64,000 nucleotides of DNA from Spirochaetaceae bacterium (lineage in GTDB: Bacteria; Spirochaetota; Spirochaetia; Treponematales; Treponemataceae), in contig JAFQDD010000008.1 in the NCBI GenBank assembly GCA_017416145.1, forward strand, positions 62,001 to 126,000. Direction: 5' to 3'. A program made the translations under genes and the position numbers. The first letter of the stretch is position 1. Every line of letters begins with the position of its first letter. Positions 53,442 to 63,264 of the stretch are shown piece by piece. The notes beneath the pieces are model-generated. The model worked only from the letters and a program-made list of their open reading frames with translations. It searched no databases and had not been told where the DNA came from.

Positions 53442-54452
53442 TCAAATATGAGTCGAATCCCTAAACAAAAATTCGTGTTCAACCACATTTTTTGTCGAAC
53501 ACTCAATACCCTTTATTACATTTAGTAACAATTCACAAGACTTACTACCAATCTTATGGGCATTGATATTTACTGCAGAAATAGCAGGCATATATTGATT
53601 TAGAAGAGAGCTATTATAAAACGAAGCAATCTCCACATCGAAAGGTATTTTTAATCCTTTTCTTTGTAGCCAATCCAAAGCACTTGAACACAAAACATCA
53701 TCACCACAGATAATGCAAGTATTTTGCACAGCATCAAGGGAATCCAGTTTTTCAAAAACTCCTAAATTACTAGAAATATTCTTAAAAATGACATAATCAC
53801 TTTTATCAATATTTTTTTCATTCATAGCTGACAAGAAACCAGACAATCTTGAACGATTTACCAAAATATCTTGGGATCCACAAAGAAAAACAAACCGCTT
53901 TTTCTGTTTAGCCACAAGTACATTCATAAAATCTTTACAAGCTTTTTCATTATCCGTATCCACTTGAAAGATTTCAGAATCTGGACTAGAACCAACCACC
54001 ACAAAAGGAACGTTAGAACTTCTAATCAGATTTACTCTAACATCATTTTCTAACAGACGAGTCAGAATAATTCCATCCACTTTTCTGTTATTCAGAATTC
54101 GTTCAACACCCTCAACCGTATTACCATTTGCCATAGTCAACAAAACATCATAGTTTTGAGAACTGGCATATTCTGTAATTCCTGCTAAACAAGTTTGGAA
54201 GTATGGCATATCTGTCTGAACAGCATCACCTGGAATCACTACTCCAATGTTAAATGTTTTTGAAACCGCTAACCCTTTTGCAATCAAGTTAGGTTTGTAG
54301 CCACATTCTTTAGCATATTCCAAAACCCTTTTACGTGTCTCAGCTCCAATTCTACCTGTACCTGAAAGAACTCTAGAAACTGTAGATTTTGACAAACCTA
54401 AAGTTTCTGCTATATCTGCAATTGTAATGGGTGTAGATTTCGAATAGTTCAT
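53442..54452 (-). CDS. LacI family transcriptional regulator
   Basis: A 336-residue regulator. The helix-turn-helix TIADIAETLGLSKSTVSRVLSGTGRIG sits at residues 10-34, followed by the hinge and a periplasmic-binding-protein-like sugar domain (FNIGVVIPGD through SKSCELLLNVI). AAGGGGAC precedes the ATG. A near-perfect dyad covers its own transcription start, indicating autorepression. It stands first in the lacI-malEFG run, so it probably controls this transport system. Confidence 0.93.
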   Translation of the reverse strand: MNYSKSTPITIADIAETLGLSKSTVSRVLSGTGRIGAETRKRVLEYAKECGYKPNLIAKGLAVSKTFNIGVVIPGDAVQTDMPYFQTCLAGITEYASSQNYDVLLTMANGNTVEGVERILNNRKVDGIILTRLLENDVRVNLIRSSNVPFVVVGSSPDSEIFQVDTDNEKACKDFMNVLVAKQKKRFVFLCGSQDILVNRSRLSGFLSAMNEKNIDKSDYVIFKNISSNLGVFEKLDSLDAVQNTCIICGDDVLCSSALDWLQRKGLKIPFDVEIASFYNSSLLNQYMPAISAVNINAHKIGSKSCELLLNVIKGIECSTKNVVEHEFLFRDSTHI

Positions 54453-54480
54453 CTAACAGTCCCCTTAACAGATATTTTTT

Positions 54481-54498
54481 TGAGCAACCGTTTGCTCA
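54481..54498. promoter_or_regulatory. LacI-type operator at the lacI transcription start
   Basis: TGAGCAACCGTTTGCTCA is an 18-bp dyad centred on CG with arms TGAGCAA/TTGCTCA shifted by one mismatch pair. It starts about 8 nt beyond the -10 of the lacI promoter, covering the start of the transcript. Confidence 0.75.
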
Positions 54499-54506
54499 TA
54501 TTTCTT

Positions 54507-54536
54507 ATCTTAACATCACATCTTAAATTTTGTCAA
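54507..54536 (-). promoter_or_regulatory. Promoter of lacI
   Basis: TTGACA (54536-54531), an 18-nt spacer and TAAGAT (54512-54507) on the minus strand, directly upstream of the operator. Confidence 0.65.
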
Positions 54537-54623
54537 ACGAATTTTTCAATTTTTTGTTCATTTTTTTCAAAATTAAAAATGTGATATTGATTACTCAAAA
54601 AAGCTAAAAAGTAAAACAGTTTA

Positions 54624-54637
54624 GTAAACCGATTTAC
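54624..54637. promoter_or_regulatory. Upstream operator copy for the MATE gene
   Basis: GTAAACCGATTTAC, a 14-bp CG-centred dyad that is the exact reverse complement of the site at 54736-54749. The two centres are 112 bp apart. Confidence 0.6.
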
Positions 54638-54723
54638 AATCTTTAAATTTATTTTAAGGCATAAATTTTCATCTGTCAAACAATTTTTTATTTTTTTCTT
54701 GAAAATTTAAACTGAAAAAAAAC

Positions 54724-54752
54724 TTGACAAATCAAGTAAATCGGTTTACAAA
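54724..54752 (+). promoter_or_regulatory. MATE promoter with an operator in its spacer
   Basis: TTGACA (54724-54729), a 17-nt spacer and TACAAA (54747-54752). The dyad GTAAATCGGTTTAC at 54736-54749 fills the spacer and enters the -10. The ATG at 54760 lies 7 nt after the -10. Confidence 0.65.
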
Positions 54753-54759
54753 AATAATT

Positions 54760-56109
54760 ATGAACGGAAAACTTATTAAACAATTAAATTTTAAAACCCT
54801 ATTTAGTATTGCTCTTCCAATATCTATTCAGAGTTTACTTCAATCATCTCTTGGAATGATTGACCAAATTATGATTGGACAATTGGGAGAAACCGCCGTA
54901 GCTTCTGTAAATCTGGGAACACGACTTATGTTCATAATGGTTTATTCCTTATCTGGAATAAGTGCTGTAAGTTCTATTTACACTTCCCAATACGAGGGAG
55001 CAGGAACAAAAGAGAAACATAGTGCAGTTATGAAAATCACGATTCTAGAAGGTCTGTTATGTGTTTTGCCTTTTTTGATTGCAGGGTTGTTTTTTCCTCA
55101 ACAAATAGTAAGAATATTTTCTGAGGATAATACTGTAATCCAAAAAGGAGCAAATTATCTTTTTATTACAGCCTTTGGATTTATCCCAAAATTATTTTCA
55201 ATATCCATTTCAGCAATTTTACGTTGCACCGGAAAGGCAAAAATCACGCTTATTACAGGTTTATCCTCTGTGGCAATAAATACCATGCTAAATTTAATTT
55301 TTATCTTTGGATTTGGACCAATAAAAGCCCACGGAGTAGAAGGAGCAGCGATTGCAACTGTTATCGCAATTTTCATAGAAGCCACAATCAATATTATTTA
55401 TCTTGAAAAAACTAAACATCCTTCAAGATTATCTTTGGCTATAAAGGCAAAAGCTGACAAAGGATTTTACAAGAAATTTGCAATTACAACTTTACCAGCC
55501 ATTGGAAACGAATGTTTTTGGGCTTTAGGAGATGCAATTTATTCTGGAATATACGGACATATGAGCACAGTTTCCCTTGCTGCAATAACCCTAACCTTCC
55601 CAATTCAAGGAATGAGCGTAGGATTTTTCAGTGGATTATCAGCTGCAGCTGGAGTTATAATCGGAAACAATCTTGGAGCAAAGAAAACAAAAGAGGCTTA
55701 CACTCTCGCTTGGGATTTTTTCAAACTTTGCATAATCGGTTGTGGAATAATTGGAATTTTAATCGTCCTATTTGGGTCAGTATACTTAAAATTTTATAAT
55801 GTCACAGATGAAGTAAAACTTTATACAAAATCATTACTAGCAATTTTTGCCTGTTATCTTTGGGTAAAAGTTTCCAATATGGTAATGTTAGGTGGAGTTC
55901 TTAGAAGTGGAGGGAAAACTCGGTATACTTTGATTTTGGACTTAATCGGCACTTGGGGAATTGGGATTCCTCTTGGATTTCTTTGTGCCTTTGTTTTCAA
56001 ATGGAATATATTGATGGTTTACACTGCAATAAACATTGAAGAAGTTATAAGATTAACATTGGGATTAATAAAAGTAAAAAGCAAAGATTGGATTTCAATT
56101 ATTGATTAA
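54760..56109 (+). CDS. MATE family efflux transporter
   Basis: A 449-residue, 12-helix MATE transporter (MatE domains about 5-165 and 230-390) that exports drugs or cationic metabolites by ion antiport. ALPISIQSLLQSSLGMIDQIMIGQLGE in short blocks marks the N-domain start. An in-frame TTG at 54724 is rejected as start because it is the -35 box. No Shine-Dalgarno precedes the ATG. It is under a LacI-type operator pair and is monocistronic. Confidence 0.9.
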   Translation: MNGKLIKQLNFKTLFSIALPISIQSLLQSSLGMIDQIMIGQLGETAVASVNLGTRLMFIMVYSLSGISAVSSIYTSQYEGAGTKEKHSAVMKITILEGLLCVLPFLIAGLFFPQQIVRIFSEDNTVIQKGANYLFITAFGFIPKLFSISISAILRCTGKAKITLITGLSSVAINTMLNLIFIFGFGPIKAHGVEGAAIATVIAIFIEATINIIYLEKTKHPSRLSLAIKAKADKGFYKKFAITTLPAIGNECFWALGDAIYSGIYGHMSTVSLAAITLTFPIQGMSVGFFSGLSAAAGVIIGNNLGAKKTKEAYTLAWDFFKLCIIGCGIIGILIVLFGSVYLKFYNVTDEVKLYTKSLLAIFACYLWVKVSNMVMLGGVLRSGGKTRYTLILDLIGTWGIGIPLGFLCAFVFKWNILMVYTAINIEEVIRLTLGLIKVKSKDWISIID

Positions 56110-56151
56110 AGAAATCTCTGTATTTTTTAACATTATTCAAACTAAACTTAC

Positions 56152-56189
56152 AAAAAAAAGGCACTTCCCAAAACGAGAAGTGCCTTTTT
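56152..56189. terminator. Bidirectional terminator between MATE gene and gapA
   Basis: GGCACTTC (56160-56167) and GAAGTGCC (56177-56184) with A8 on the left and T5 on the right, serving both converging genes. Confidence 0.83.
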
Positions 56190-56216
56190 CATTAGATTGC
56201 TCTAAAGTCTAAAAAC

Positions 56217-57221
<1,005 letters not shown>

Positions 57222-57248
57222 TTACTCCTATCTATAAAAGTTTATATA

Positions 57249-57277
57249 ATAATATTTCTTTGACTGTTTTATGTCAA
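57249..57277 (-). promoter_or_regulatory. Promoter of gapA
   Basis: TTGACA (57277-57272), a 17-nt spacer and TATTAT (57254-57249). The leader is about 27 nt with an AGGAG box, a normal leadered arrangement. Confidence 0.72.
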
Positions 57278-57318
57278 TAGAATGTAAACAAAAGAAAAGA
57301 TTTCAAGTAAAATATACT

Positions 57319-57357
57319 AAAAAAAAATACCTAGTAAAAGAAAATTTTACTAGGTAT
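57319..57357 (-). terminator. Terminator of the fliG-to-cyclase gene run
   Basis: ATACCTAGTAAAA (57327-57339) and TTTTACTAGGTAT (57345-57357) pair perfectly over 13 bp; the minus strand continues with eight or more T. Confidence 0.83.
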
Positions 57358-57363
57358 TGCTTA

Positions 57364-58503
57364 TTATTCTTCACCGTACTCACAACCACAGTTTTCCGCA
57401 ACAAAATCTTCTACAATTTCCAAAGTGCGTTTCGTTTTTCTAAACAACTTCAATGTACCGTGTCCAGTTCCACCATTCCAAAGTTTATTAAATTCTTTTT
57501 TTCCAACTGGAGATTCGTAATTTATAAACAATGTTTTTGATTTTTGACAATAAATATCCACATCCAGCAAATATCTATGATTTTCTGCACAAACGTACCA
57601 GTGAAGAGTATCTTCGGTTTCAGAAAAATCAAATTTTACTTTAGAATATTTCCAAAACTTAGAAAAATTAAACTCATAGGTTTTGTCTTCAGTTTTTAGG
57701 AAAACCAATAATTTCCGTTTTAAAGGAATACCCAAAACTTTTGGACAACCGCCACCAATATCAAAACAAGAATTATGAGCTCTTGAATTAGTTATTTGAC
57801 TCTTTAGATTACAACTTGAAAGCCAAACCCAAGGTTTTGTAAAATCACTTCCCCAGTTTTTGTCTGCATATCCATAGGATTTTTCTGGGAGAACCACATA
57901 TTCTTCTCCATCTAAAGTTACAGTTCCAGAATATTCAGTTTTTACACCTTGAGCGTGCCAATACATTTGAAACAAATTTAACTTTCTAAAGAACCAAGAA
58001 GTAGCATATCCTGGATTAAACGAAATTTGCTTATCCATCTTTAGATTCCAAGTCATAGAACCAGAATCAGACATATATTCTGGATGAGCTGCAGCATCAG
58101 CAGAGGATAATTTTACACCACCAATCAAAGATTCTTCTGTGAGAGTACAATTCCCAACATTGATAGAGAGTTGTTTTTTTCCAATATTTAGGCTATCGGT
58201 AGAAAAAAAACTGTGAATCTGCTTCGCATCTTCACCCCAAGCACCAGCTTTTATCATCACATAAGAAGGTTTTACAGTTCCAGTTGCTGCACTATCAAAA
58301 AGTCTCTCACCATCAGTTTGTCCAAAAACAGGAGATTTTAAAGTCTTTGACGGATTCATTATAAAGTACTCAATAAAAAAAGACTTAGGTTTTCCTGTGG
58401 TTTTGTGATATCCAGTAAAAGAATGCCACCACCAATCGTACCCTTTCTTTTTGAGAGAACCTTTTAGCATAAATTTATTTCGAGATAAGTACTTTTTTTT
58501 CAT
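57364..58503 (-). CDS. Tocopherol-cyclase-like family protein
   Basis: A 379-residue protein without signal peptide. GYDWWWHSFTGYHKTTGKPK, YADKNWGSDF, PWVWLSSCNL, FDIGGG and LWNGGTGHG are the blocks of the bacterial proteins annotated as tocopherol cyclase family (lipocalin-like double beta-barrel). Tocopherol synthesis is not expected in an anaerobic spirochaete, so the name describes homology only. It abuts the 65-residue gene (58503/58504) and closes the run that starts at fliG. Confidence 0.75.
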   Translation of the reverse strand: MKKKYLSRNKFMLKGSLKKKGYDWWWHSFTGYHKTTGKPKSFFIEYFIMNPSKTLKSPVFGQTDGERLFDSAATGTVKPSYVMIKAGAWGEDAKQIHSFFSTDSLNIGKKQLSINVGNCTLTEESLIGGVKLSSADAAAHPEYMSDSGSMTWNLKMDKQISFNPGYATSWFFRKLNLFQMYWHAQGVKTEYSGTVTLDGEEYVVLPEKSYGYADKNWGSDFTKPWVWLSSCNLKSQITNSRAHNSCFDIGGGCPKVLGIPLKRKLLVFLKTEDKTYEFNFSKFWKYSKVKFDFSETEDTLHWYVCAENHRYLLDVDIYCQKSKTLFINYESPVGKKEFNKLWNGGTGHGTLKLFRKTKRTLEIVEDFVAENCGCEYGEE

Positions 58504-58701
58504 TTAGAAATTAACTGGATCGTCGTCTTCTTGTGGAATGTTCTCATCTAAGAATTCAAAACATTCGATAGCAGTTTTTTGTATATGTTCATACCAAATC
58601 ATATACAATTCATTTTCAAGATTTCCTGGATATGGAGCACCTTGAACATCTGAAACTAATTTTCGCAGTTTTTCACCACATTCTTTTAATTTTTTATCCA
58701 T
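58504..58701 (-). CDS. Small conserved-looking protein, function unknown
   Basis: A 65-residue, mainly helical, acidic protein (MDKKLKECGEKLRKLVSD through EDDDPVNF). It starts 30 nt behind the M16C protease gene and ends one base before the cyclase-like gene, so it belongs to the same transcript. An AGGA lies about 9 nt before the ATG. I recognise no domain. Confidence 0.6.
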   Translation of the reverse strand: MDKKLKECGEKLRKLVSDVQGAPYPGNLENELYMIWYEHIQKTAIECFEFLDENIPQEDDDPVNF

Positions 58702-58730
58702 AAACTTAATCCTATATAGTCTTTTGATTA

Positions 58731-61709
58731 TTATAATGGTAAAACATCGAATTTACCAGCAAATTTATTATTTTTATTATAAATTATTGTTTTTTGTAAA
58801 TTTACGCAAGACTTTTCTAAAATTTTGGCAGCCTTTTCCAAATTTTCAGGAGTTATACTTAGCAAATGATCCATTTCTGCTTGTTTTTCCAATTTTGTTT
58901 TTTCGCAAAGATTTCGCAAAAAAGCAATTTCGCCTCTTCCTCGAGGAGCTTTTGGACTAATCAATAAACTGTAATACCCTGTAACAGATTTTTCAGTTTC
59001 TTCTTGAGTAAACTTATGATTTGCCATTTCTTTTATGCAATTTTCAAATTCTTCCAAAGATTTCTCTGGATTTGGATCTCTGTAAGAATAAAAAACCAAA
59101 ATCCGATCCATATCTTCTAAAAAGGCCCTTGCTCCGTAAGCACCTCCAACAGTTCTAATTCGCTCCCAAAGAAGTGTATTTGAAAACCAGCGTAAAACCA
59201 CATTCATAGCAACCGTTGTTTTTTCATCAAAATCGCCGATTTCACAAGCACAAGCAGCAAACCCAACCACAGATTTTGCATCAAACCACTCAGGTTCATT
59301 TTGAGAATTTTGTGGCTGACAAATTGCTACAAATTCATTTTCATTGTGAAAAACAGGAGCTTTCGGTGGAGCAAACTCTGACAAATAGGATTTTAGTTCT
59401 GTTTTTGCAGCTTTTATTCCAAAATCAGTTCCTGTAATATTTAGCACAACTCCGGATGAAATGATGGTTTTATGAATTGCTTCAAGTTTTGCAGCTAAAA
59501 GATTTATATCCATTTCTGCAATTTCTTTTGCAAAATACACTTGTGAAATCCCTGTAAACAATTCTGACACAGTTGCAGAGTGTAGAAAACCTGTTTTTGC
59601 ACGAAGCGTTGCGATTTCGCTACCTCCTGGAATCACAGAAGAGAGCATTTCACCGTGATATTCAGTTGCAAGTTGTTTTAGTCGGTCTTTATCATCAAAG
59701 GAAACTGTTTTTATACATTCAAAAAGTAGTTTTATAGCTTCAGGTGTTTTTTCTTCGAGATATTTGATTCTATAAGTTAGCCAATCTCTTCCTAATAATG
59801 GATTTTTTTCGTAAAGTATTTGCTTATCATCTTTTGAATCAAGGGAAGTAATGCTGTATTTTTTAAGATGTTTTTCTTCAACACTCCAAGTCGAAGGACT
59901 AGCGTCTAAAGTTCCCAAAGTTTCTGCTACATAAGAAGAAGCCTCTGCCCAATTTTTTCCAGCGAACCCCAAGGAAGTTATCACTCCAGAATAAAAAATC
60001 AAATATTTGTAATCTTCTGGAGATAACAAATCCAAAAGAAACCATAATCTCAAATAAGAAATCCCATTTACTGCATCTTCGTTGGAATAAACAGGAATAT
60101 TTTCAATATTTTCTTGAGATAAATCAACCCAATCAAACTTATTATCAAGTTCAGAAGATTTTAGGTGAGGTAACAAAGCCAAATCAGCCTCTGTATCTGG
60201 AGTTTGTTGGAACGTATGAAGTTTTTCCTGTTCCTCTTTTATTTTGTCTACAGTTGTAGATTTTACAGCTTGATTCAATGTTTTTTTCATTGATTTTTCA
60301 AACTCTTTATCGTATTTTTTTGAGCCATAAGCATTTACCAAAAGCCTATGATTATTTTCGACTAAGCGTTTTCTCAATAATTCTGTAATATAGTTTTCAT
60401 CCTTTTGGATTTTTTCTTTGACTTGCTTAAAAATCTCTCTATCTTGCAAAATTTCAAAAGGTGATTTTTCATTCATCCAACCACGATAACAACGACGCAT
60501 TAAAGCCAAAGAAAAAGGACCGTTTGCCCGTTTTACTTCTCTATCTGCAAATTCAATGGACATTAAAGCGATTTCCACTTCTTTTTTTGGAATCCCAGTT
60601 TTGCAAAGATTTTCCAAAGTGGATAAAATCATTTTTTCAACTTTTTCTACGTTGGATTTTTTTACACCTTTTAAACCAGCAACAAAAATTAGATGTTTTA
60701 AAGTACTTTCAAATCCACACAAAGGTGAAATATCTTCTCCTAATTTTGACTCTAACATAGCCTTTGCCAAAGGAGAACCTTCGTGACCAATTAGAACTTC
60801 TTGCAAAATAAGATTTTCCATGTAATCAACAGGATTGTTTGTTGAACCTGTGGACCAAGCTAAAAGCACCATATTTTTTTTATTTTCTTTGGAATATGGA
60901 CCTGTAACTTCTATGGATTTTGGACTTGTAAAATGTTCTAGTTCGTTTGGTGGAAAATCCACGTCGTAGGCTTCAAGGTGATTCAAAAATCGTTCTGAAA
61001 TAAAATCTAGCTGCTTTTCTGTTGGAATATTCCCAGCTAAAAACAGCTTACAATTTGAAGGCGAATAATATTTTTTGTGAAAAGCTTTTAACTCTTCGTA
61101 AGATAATTCTGGAATATTTAGAGGATTTCCACCAGAATCTTTAGCATAAGGTGTGTTTGGCAAAAGATTATTTATCAATTCGTCGAAAATAACGCTTTCG
61201 TAGTTGGAATAACTACCTTTCATTTCGTTAAAAACTACACCTTGTATGGAAAATTCGCCTTTTTCATCAACTTCTAGGTGATGAGCTTCTTGCATAAAGA
61301 TTTCTGGCTTTAATTCTGGGAAAAATACAGCATCCCCATAAACAGACATTAGGTTAAAATAGTCTTTTTCCACTTGGGAACTTCCAGGATAAACAGTTTT
61401 ATCTGGGAAAGTTAGAGCGTTTAGGTATGTTTTTACGCTTTGATTTGAAAGACGGATAAAAGGATCTTTTAACGGATAATTTTTTGAGCCACACAAAACT
61501 GAGTGTTCTAGAATGTGGGCAGCACCTTTAGAATCTGTTGGTAAGGTTTTAAATCCGTAGGCAAAAAGATTTTCTGAATCATCGTTTAAAAGATGAAAAA
61601 CTTCCATTTTTGTTTTTTCGTGGCGACACCAAATCCCAGTTGCTTTTAAAAATGGGATTTCTTGCACATCTAAAACTAAAAATCCATTGTATATATCGCC
61701 TTTTTTCAT
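58731..61709 (-). CDS. M16C (PreP-like) zinc metalloprotease
   Basis: A 992-residue insulinase-family protease of the presequence-protease type, degrading short peptides inside its closed chamber. The inverted zinc motif HILEH (His65, Glu68, His69) is in GAAHILEHSVLCGS, with the third ligand expected about 75 residues later in EAHHLEVDEKGEF. The M16C-associated domain lies in the middle. The ATG at 61709 has an AAGGA box 6 nt before it; an ATG 39 nt upstream has none. It follows fliG by 45 nt in the same direction. Confidence 0.9.
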   Translation of the reverse strand: MKKGDIYNGFLVLDVQEIPFLKATGIWCRHEKTKMEVFHLLNDDSENLFAYGFKTLPTDSKGAAHILEHSVLCGSKNYPLKDPFIRLSNQSVKTYLNALTFPDKTVYPGSSQVEKDYFNLMSVYGDAVFFPELKPEIFMQEAHHLEVDEKGEFSIQGVVFNEMKGSYSNYESVIFDELINNLLPNTPYAKDSGGNPLNIPELSYEELKAFHKKYYSPSNCKLFLAGNIPTEKQLDFISERFLNHLEAYDVDFPPNELEHFTSPKSIEVTGPYSKENKKNMVLLAWSTGSTNNPVDYMENLILQEVLIGHEGSPLAKAMLESKLGEDISPLCGFESTLKHLIFVAGLKGVKKSNVEKVEKMILSTLENLCKTGIPKKEVEIALMSIEFADREVKRANGPFSLALMRRCYRGWMNEKSPFEILQDREIFKQVKEKIQKDENYITELLRKRLVENNHRLLVNAYGSKKYDKEFEKSMKKTLNQAVKSTTVDKIKEEQEKLHTFQQTPDTEADLALLPHLKSSELDNKFDWVDLSQENIENIPVYSNEDAVNGISYLRLWFLLDLLSPEDYKYLIFYSGVITSLGFAGKNWAEASSYVAETLGTLDASPSTWSVEEKHLKKYSITSLDSKDDKQILYEKNPLLGRDWLTYRIKYLEEKTPEAIKLLFECIKTVSFDDKDRLKQLATEYHGEMLSSVIPGGSEIATLRAKTGFLHSATVSELFTGISQVYFAKEIAEMDINLLAAKLEAIHKTIISSGVVLNITGTDFGIKAAKTELKSYLSEFAPPKAPVFHNENEFVAICQPQNSQNEPEWFDAKSVVGFAACACEIGDFDEKTTVAMNVVLRWFSNTLLWERIRTVGGAYGARAFLEDMDRILVFYSYRDPNPEKSLEEFENCIKEMANHKFTQEETEKSVTGYYSLLISPKAPRGRGEIAFLRNLCEKTKLEKQAEMDHLLSITPENLEKAAKILEKSCVNLQKTIIYNKNNKFAGKFDVLPL

Positions 61710-61754
61710 AGTTATTCCTTCTAAATTGATATTTGACTTTTTATCCATAAAAAA

Positions 61755-62840
61755 CTACTCAACGTAAATGTCGTCTTCAGAACGTCCTTTTATGTATAAG
61801 TCCCCTTGTTCAAATGCGTGACGTAATTTTGCATAAAATTCTTTTGTGGCAGCATCAACCTCAGATTTTCTAAGCGGTTTTATGAGATTTTCTTCATCCA
61901 CAATGTTCATTCCCCGGCCAGAAGAAACATTGGAAAGGATTTTTCCTCTAAAATCAAGGTTTTTGTCTGAAATTAAAATTGCAATATCCTTATCTGACAT
62001 TTTGTGTAAGAATTCTTGCAAATATCTGTCGTCGGCGTTTATCACGTCATCTTTGGTGAAAAGACGTTCGTGTAACTCTTTTGAAAGTTCTGGGTCAGAC
62101 TCTTCTATGGCAGAAAGAATTGCGTTTTCGGATTTTAGCTCCATACGCTTTAAGATTTCTGCCAAAGCCCCTCTTCCATCTACAGATTCTGTGTTTGTAG
62201 TTCCAAGGGCTTTTACTTTTTCTTTGATTAAAAAATCAACTCGCTTAATTGTTTCTTGGTCGATATTTTGCATTTTAGCCAAACGAATAATTGTTTGTTT
62301 TTTTTCTTCTTCTGGCATTTTTTTTATAATTTCTGCTGCAAGATTTGGAGAGATTTTTGATAGAACCAAGGTTTTTATAGCTACAGCTTCGTCTTTTAAA
62401 ACAAAGTAGATTTTTTCTGATTCTAGTTCGTTTAGATATGTAAAAGGCTCTTCAACTTGTTTTGGAACAGCTTTTTCTAACATATAAGAAGCTTTTTCTT
62501 TTCCGTAAGTTGCTTCAAGAATTTCACGGGCTTTTTCTACACCGCCAATGGCATCATGCTTTTCAGAAAGTGCTTTAAATTCTGCTAAAATGACAGTTGC
62601 TTCTTCTGGGTCAACATAGCGAATAGAAGCAATTTCTATCATCAATTTTTCGATTTGGTCTTGAGGAAGAAGCGGCAAAATCTTTGAAGCTTGTTCAACT
62701 CCGATTAAAAGCAAGAATTTTGCAACACGTCGAAAACTGCTTTCTTTTCCTTCTGGAGCTTCTGAAACAGGAACTTTTACAAATCCCCGTCGATTTATTG
62801 TTTCTTTTATTTCTTCTACAGAATCATCTAAACTTTTCAT
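61755..62840 (-). CDS. fliG: Flagellar motor switch protein FliG, divergent paralogue
   Basis: A 361-residue FliG. The N-domain (about 35-130, KFLLLIGVEQASKILPLLP), middle domain (130-220) and C-domain (225-345) are all recognisable. The conserved EHPQ motif of the middle domain is replaced by EAVA (about 151-154). Spirochaetes usually carry two FliG proteins, and this one resembles the divergent FliG1. The ATG at 62840 is preferred over GTG at 62846, because the -10 ends 7 nt before it. It leads fliG, M16C, small protein and cyclase. Confidence 0.85.
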   Translation of the reverse strand: MKSLDDSVEEIKETINRRGFVKVPVSEAPEGKESSFRRVAKFLLLIGVEQASKILPLLPQDQIEKLMIEIASIRYVDPEEATVILAEFKALSEKHDAIGGVEKAREILEATYGKEKASYMLEKAVPKQVEEPFTYLNELESEKIYFVLKDEAVAIKTLVLSKISPNLAAEIIKKMPEEEKKQTIIRLAKMQNIDQETIKRVDFLIKEKVKALGTTNTESVDGRGALAEILKRMELKSENAILSAIEESDPELSKELHERLFTKDDVINADDRYLQEFLHKMSDKDIAILISDKNLDFRGKILSNVSSGRGMNIVDEENLIKPLRKSEVDAATKEFYAKLRHAFEQGDLYIKGRSEDDIYVE

Positions 62841-62847
62841 TATCACT

Positions 62848-62877
62848 ATAGTAACAAATATTTATATATTTTTGCAA
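62848..62877 (-). promoter_or_regulatory. Promoter of fliG
   Basis: TTGCAA (62877-62872), an 18-nt spacer and TACTAT (62853-62848). Seven nt separate it from the ATG, again no Shine-Dalgarno. Confidence 0.5.
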
Positions 62878-62949
62878 GAAAATGTTTAACATTTTAGAAA
62901 ATGTTAAAAACTAATTAGGAAATGATAATAACAGATTTTCCCAAGACTT

Positions 62950-63092
62950 TGGGAGGCGTCAGCTTTGATAAAGCTGGTAAATTTTACGAGGGGTGAAAAC
63001 CCATTTTTTTCGATAAAACGGGTTTTCACCCCTCGTGCTCCCCGCTTTCCCAAAAGAACGACCAAAGGGGTGTCCCCTTTGGAATCCCCAAA
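62950..63092. repeat. GC-rich triple-hairpin intergenic element
   Basis: The 424 nt between fliG and secF hold no gene. Inside lie three perfect inverted repeats: CAGCTTT/AAAGCTG (62960-62976), a 17-bp pair starting ACGAGGGG (62986-63002 with 63020-63036) and CCAAAGGGG/CCCCTTTGG (63062-63082). The composition is much richer in G+C than elsewhere. The right end resembles the element at 42690-42812. No coding frame or target-site duplication was seen. Confidence 0.6.
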
Positions 63093-63179
63093 TTTGTTTT
63101 TGTTTTTAATGTATAATCTTTTTTCTCCATTTCGTGATTCAGTACAGATGAATATCTGATATTTTTAAAAAGTTTGGCA

Positions 63180-63218
63180 GAAAAAAAGCCTGTTTCTTTT
63201 TTTAGAAACAGGCTTTTC
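63180..63218 (-). terminator. Terminator of secF
   Basis: AGCCTGTTTC (63187-63196) and GAAACAGGCT (63205-63214) pair perfectly, with T runs on the minus strand (63180-63186). Confidence 0.83.
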
Positions 63219-63264
63219 TACCTATGATAAGGAACGATTTATAAAATCTTTAACTCAGTTTCGA

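Noticed and set aside
54724-54759. TTG start giving the MATE protein 12 extra residues
   Set aside because: The TTG is the first half of a TTGACA -35 box, and the added residues do not resemble a MATE N-terminus. The ATG at 54760 is preferred.
61846-62409. 187-codon open frame antisense to fliG
   Set aside because: It is a mirror of the fliG codon pattern with a Ser/Phe-rich product, no ribosome binding site and no recognisable domain.
62950-63092. Insertion sequence remnant or CRISPR-like array
   Set aside because: There is no transposase frame, no target duplication, and the three inverted repeats differ from each other, so no spacer-repeat regularity exists.
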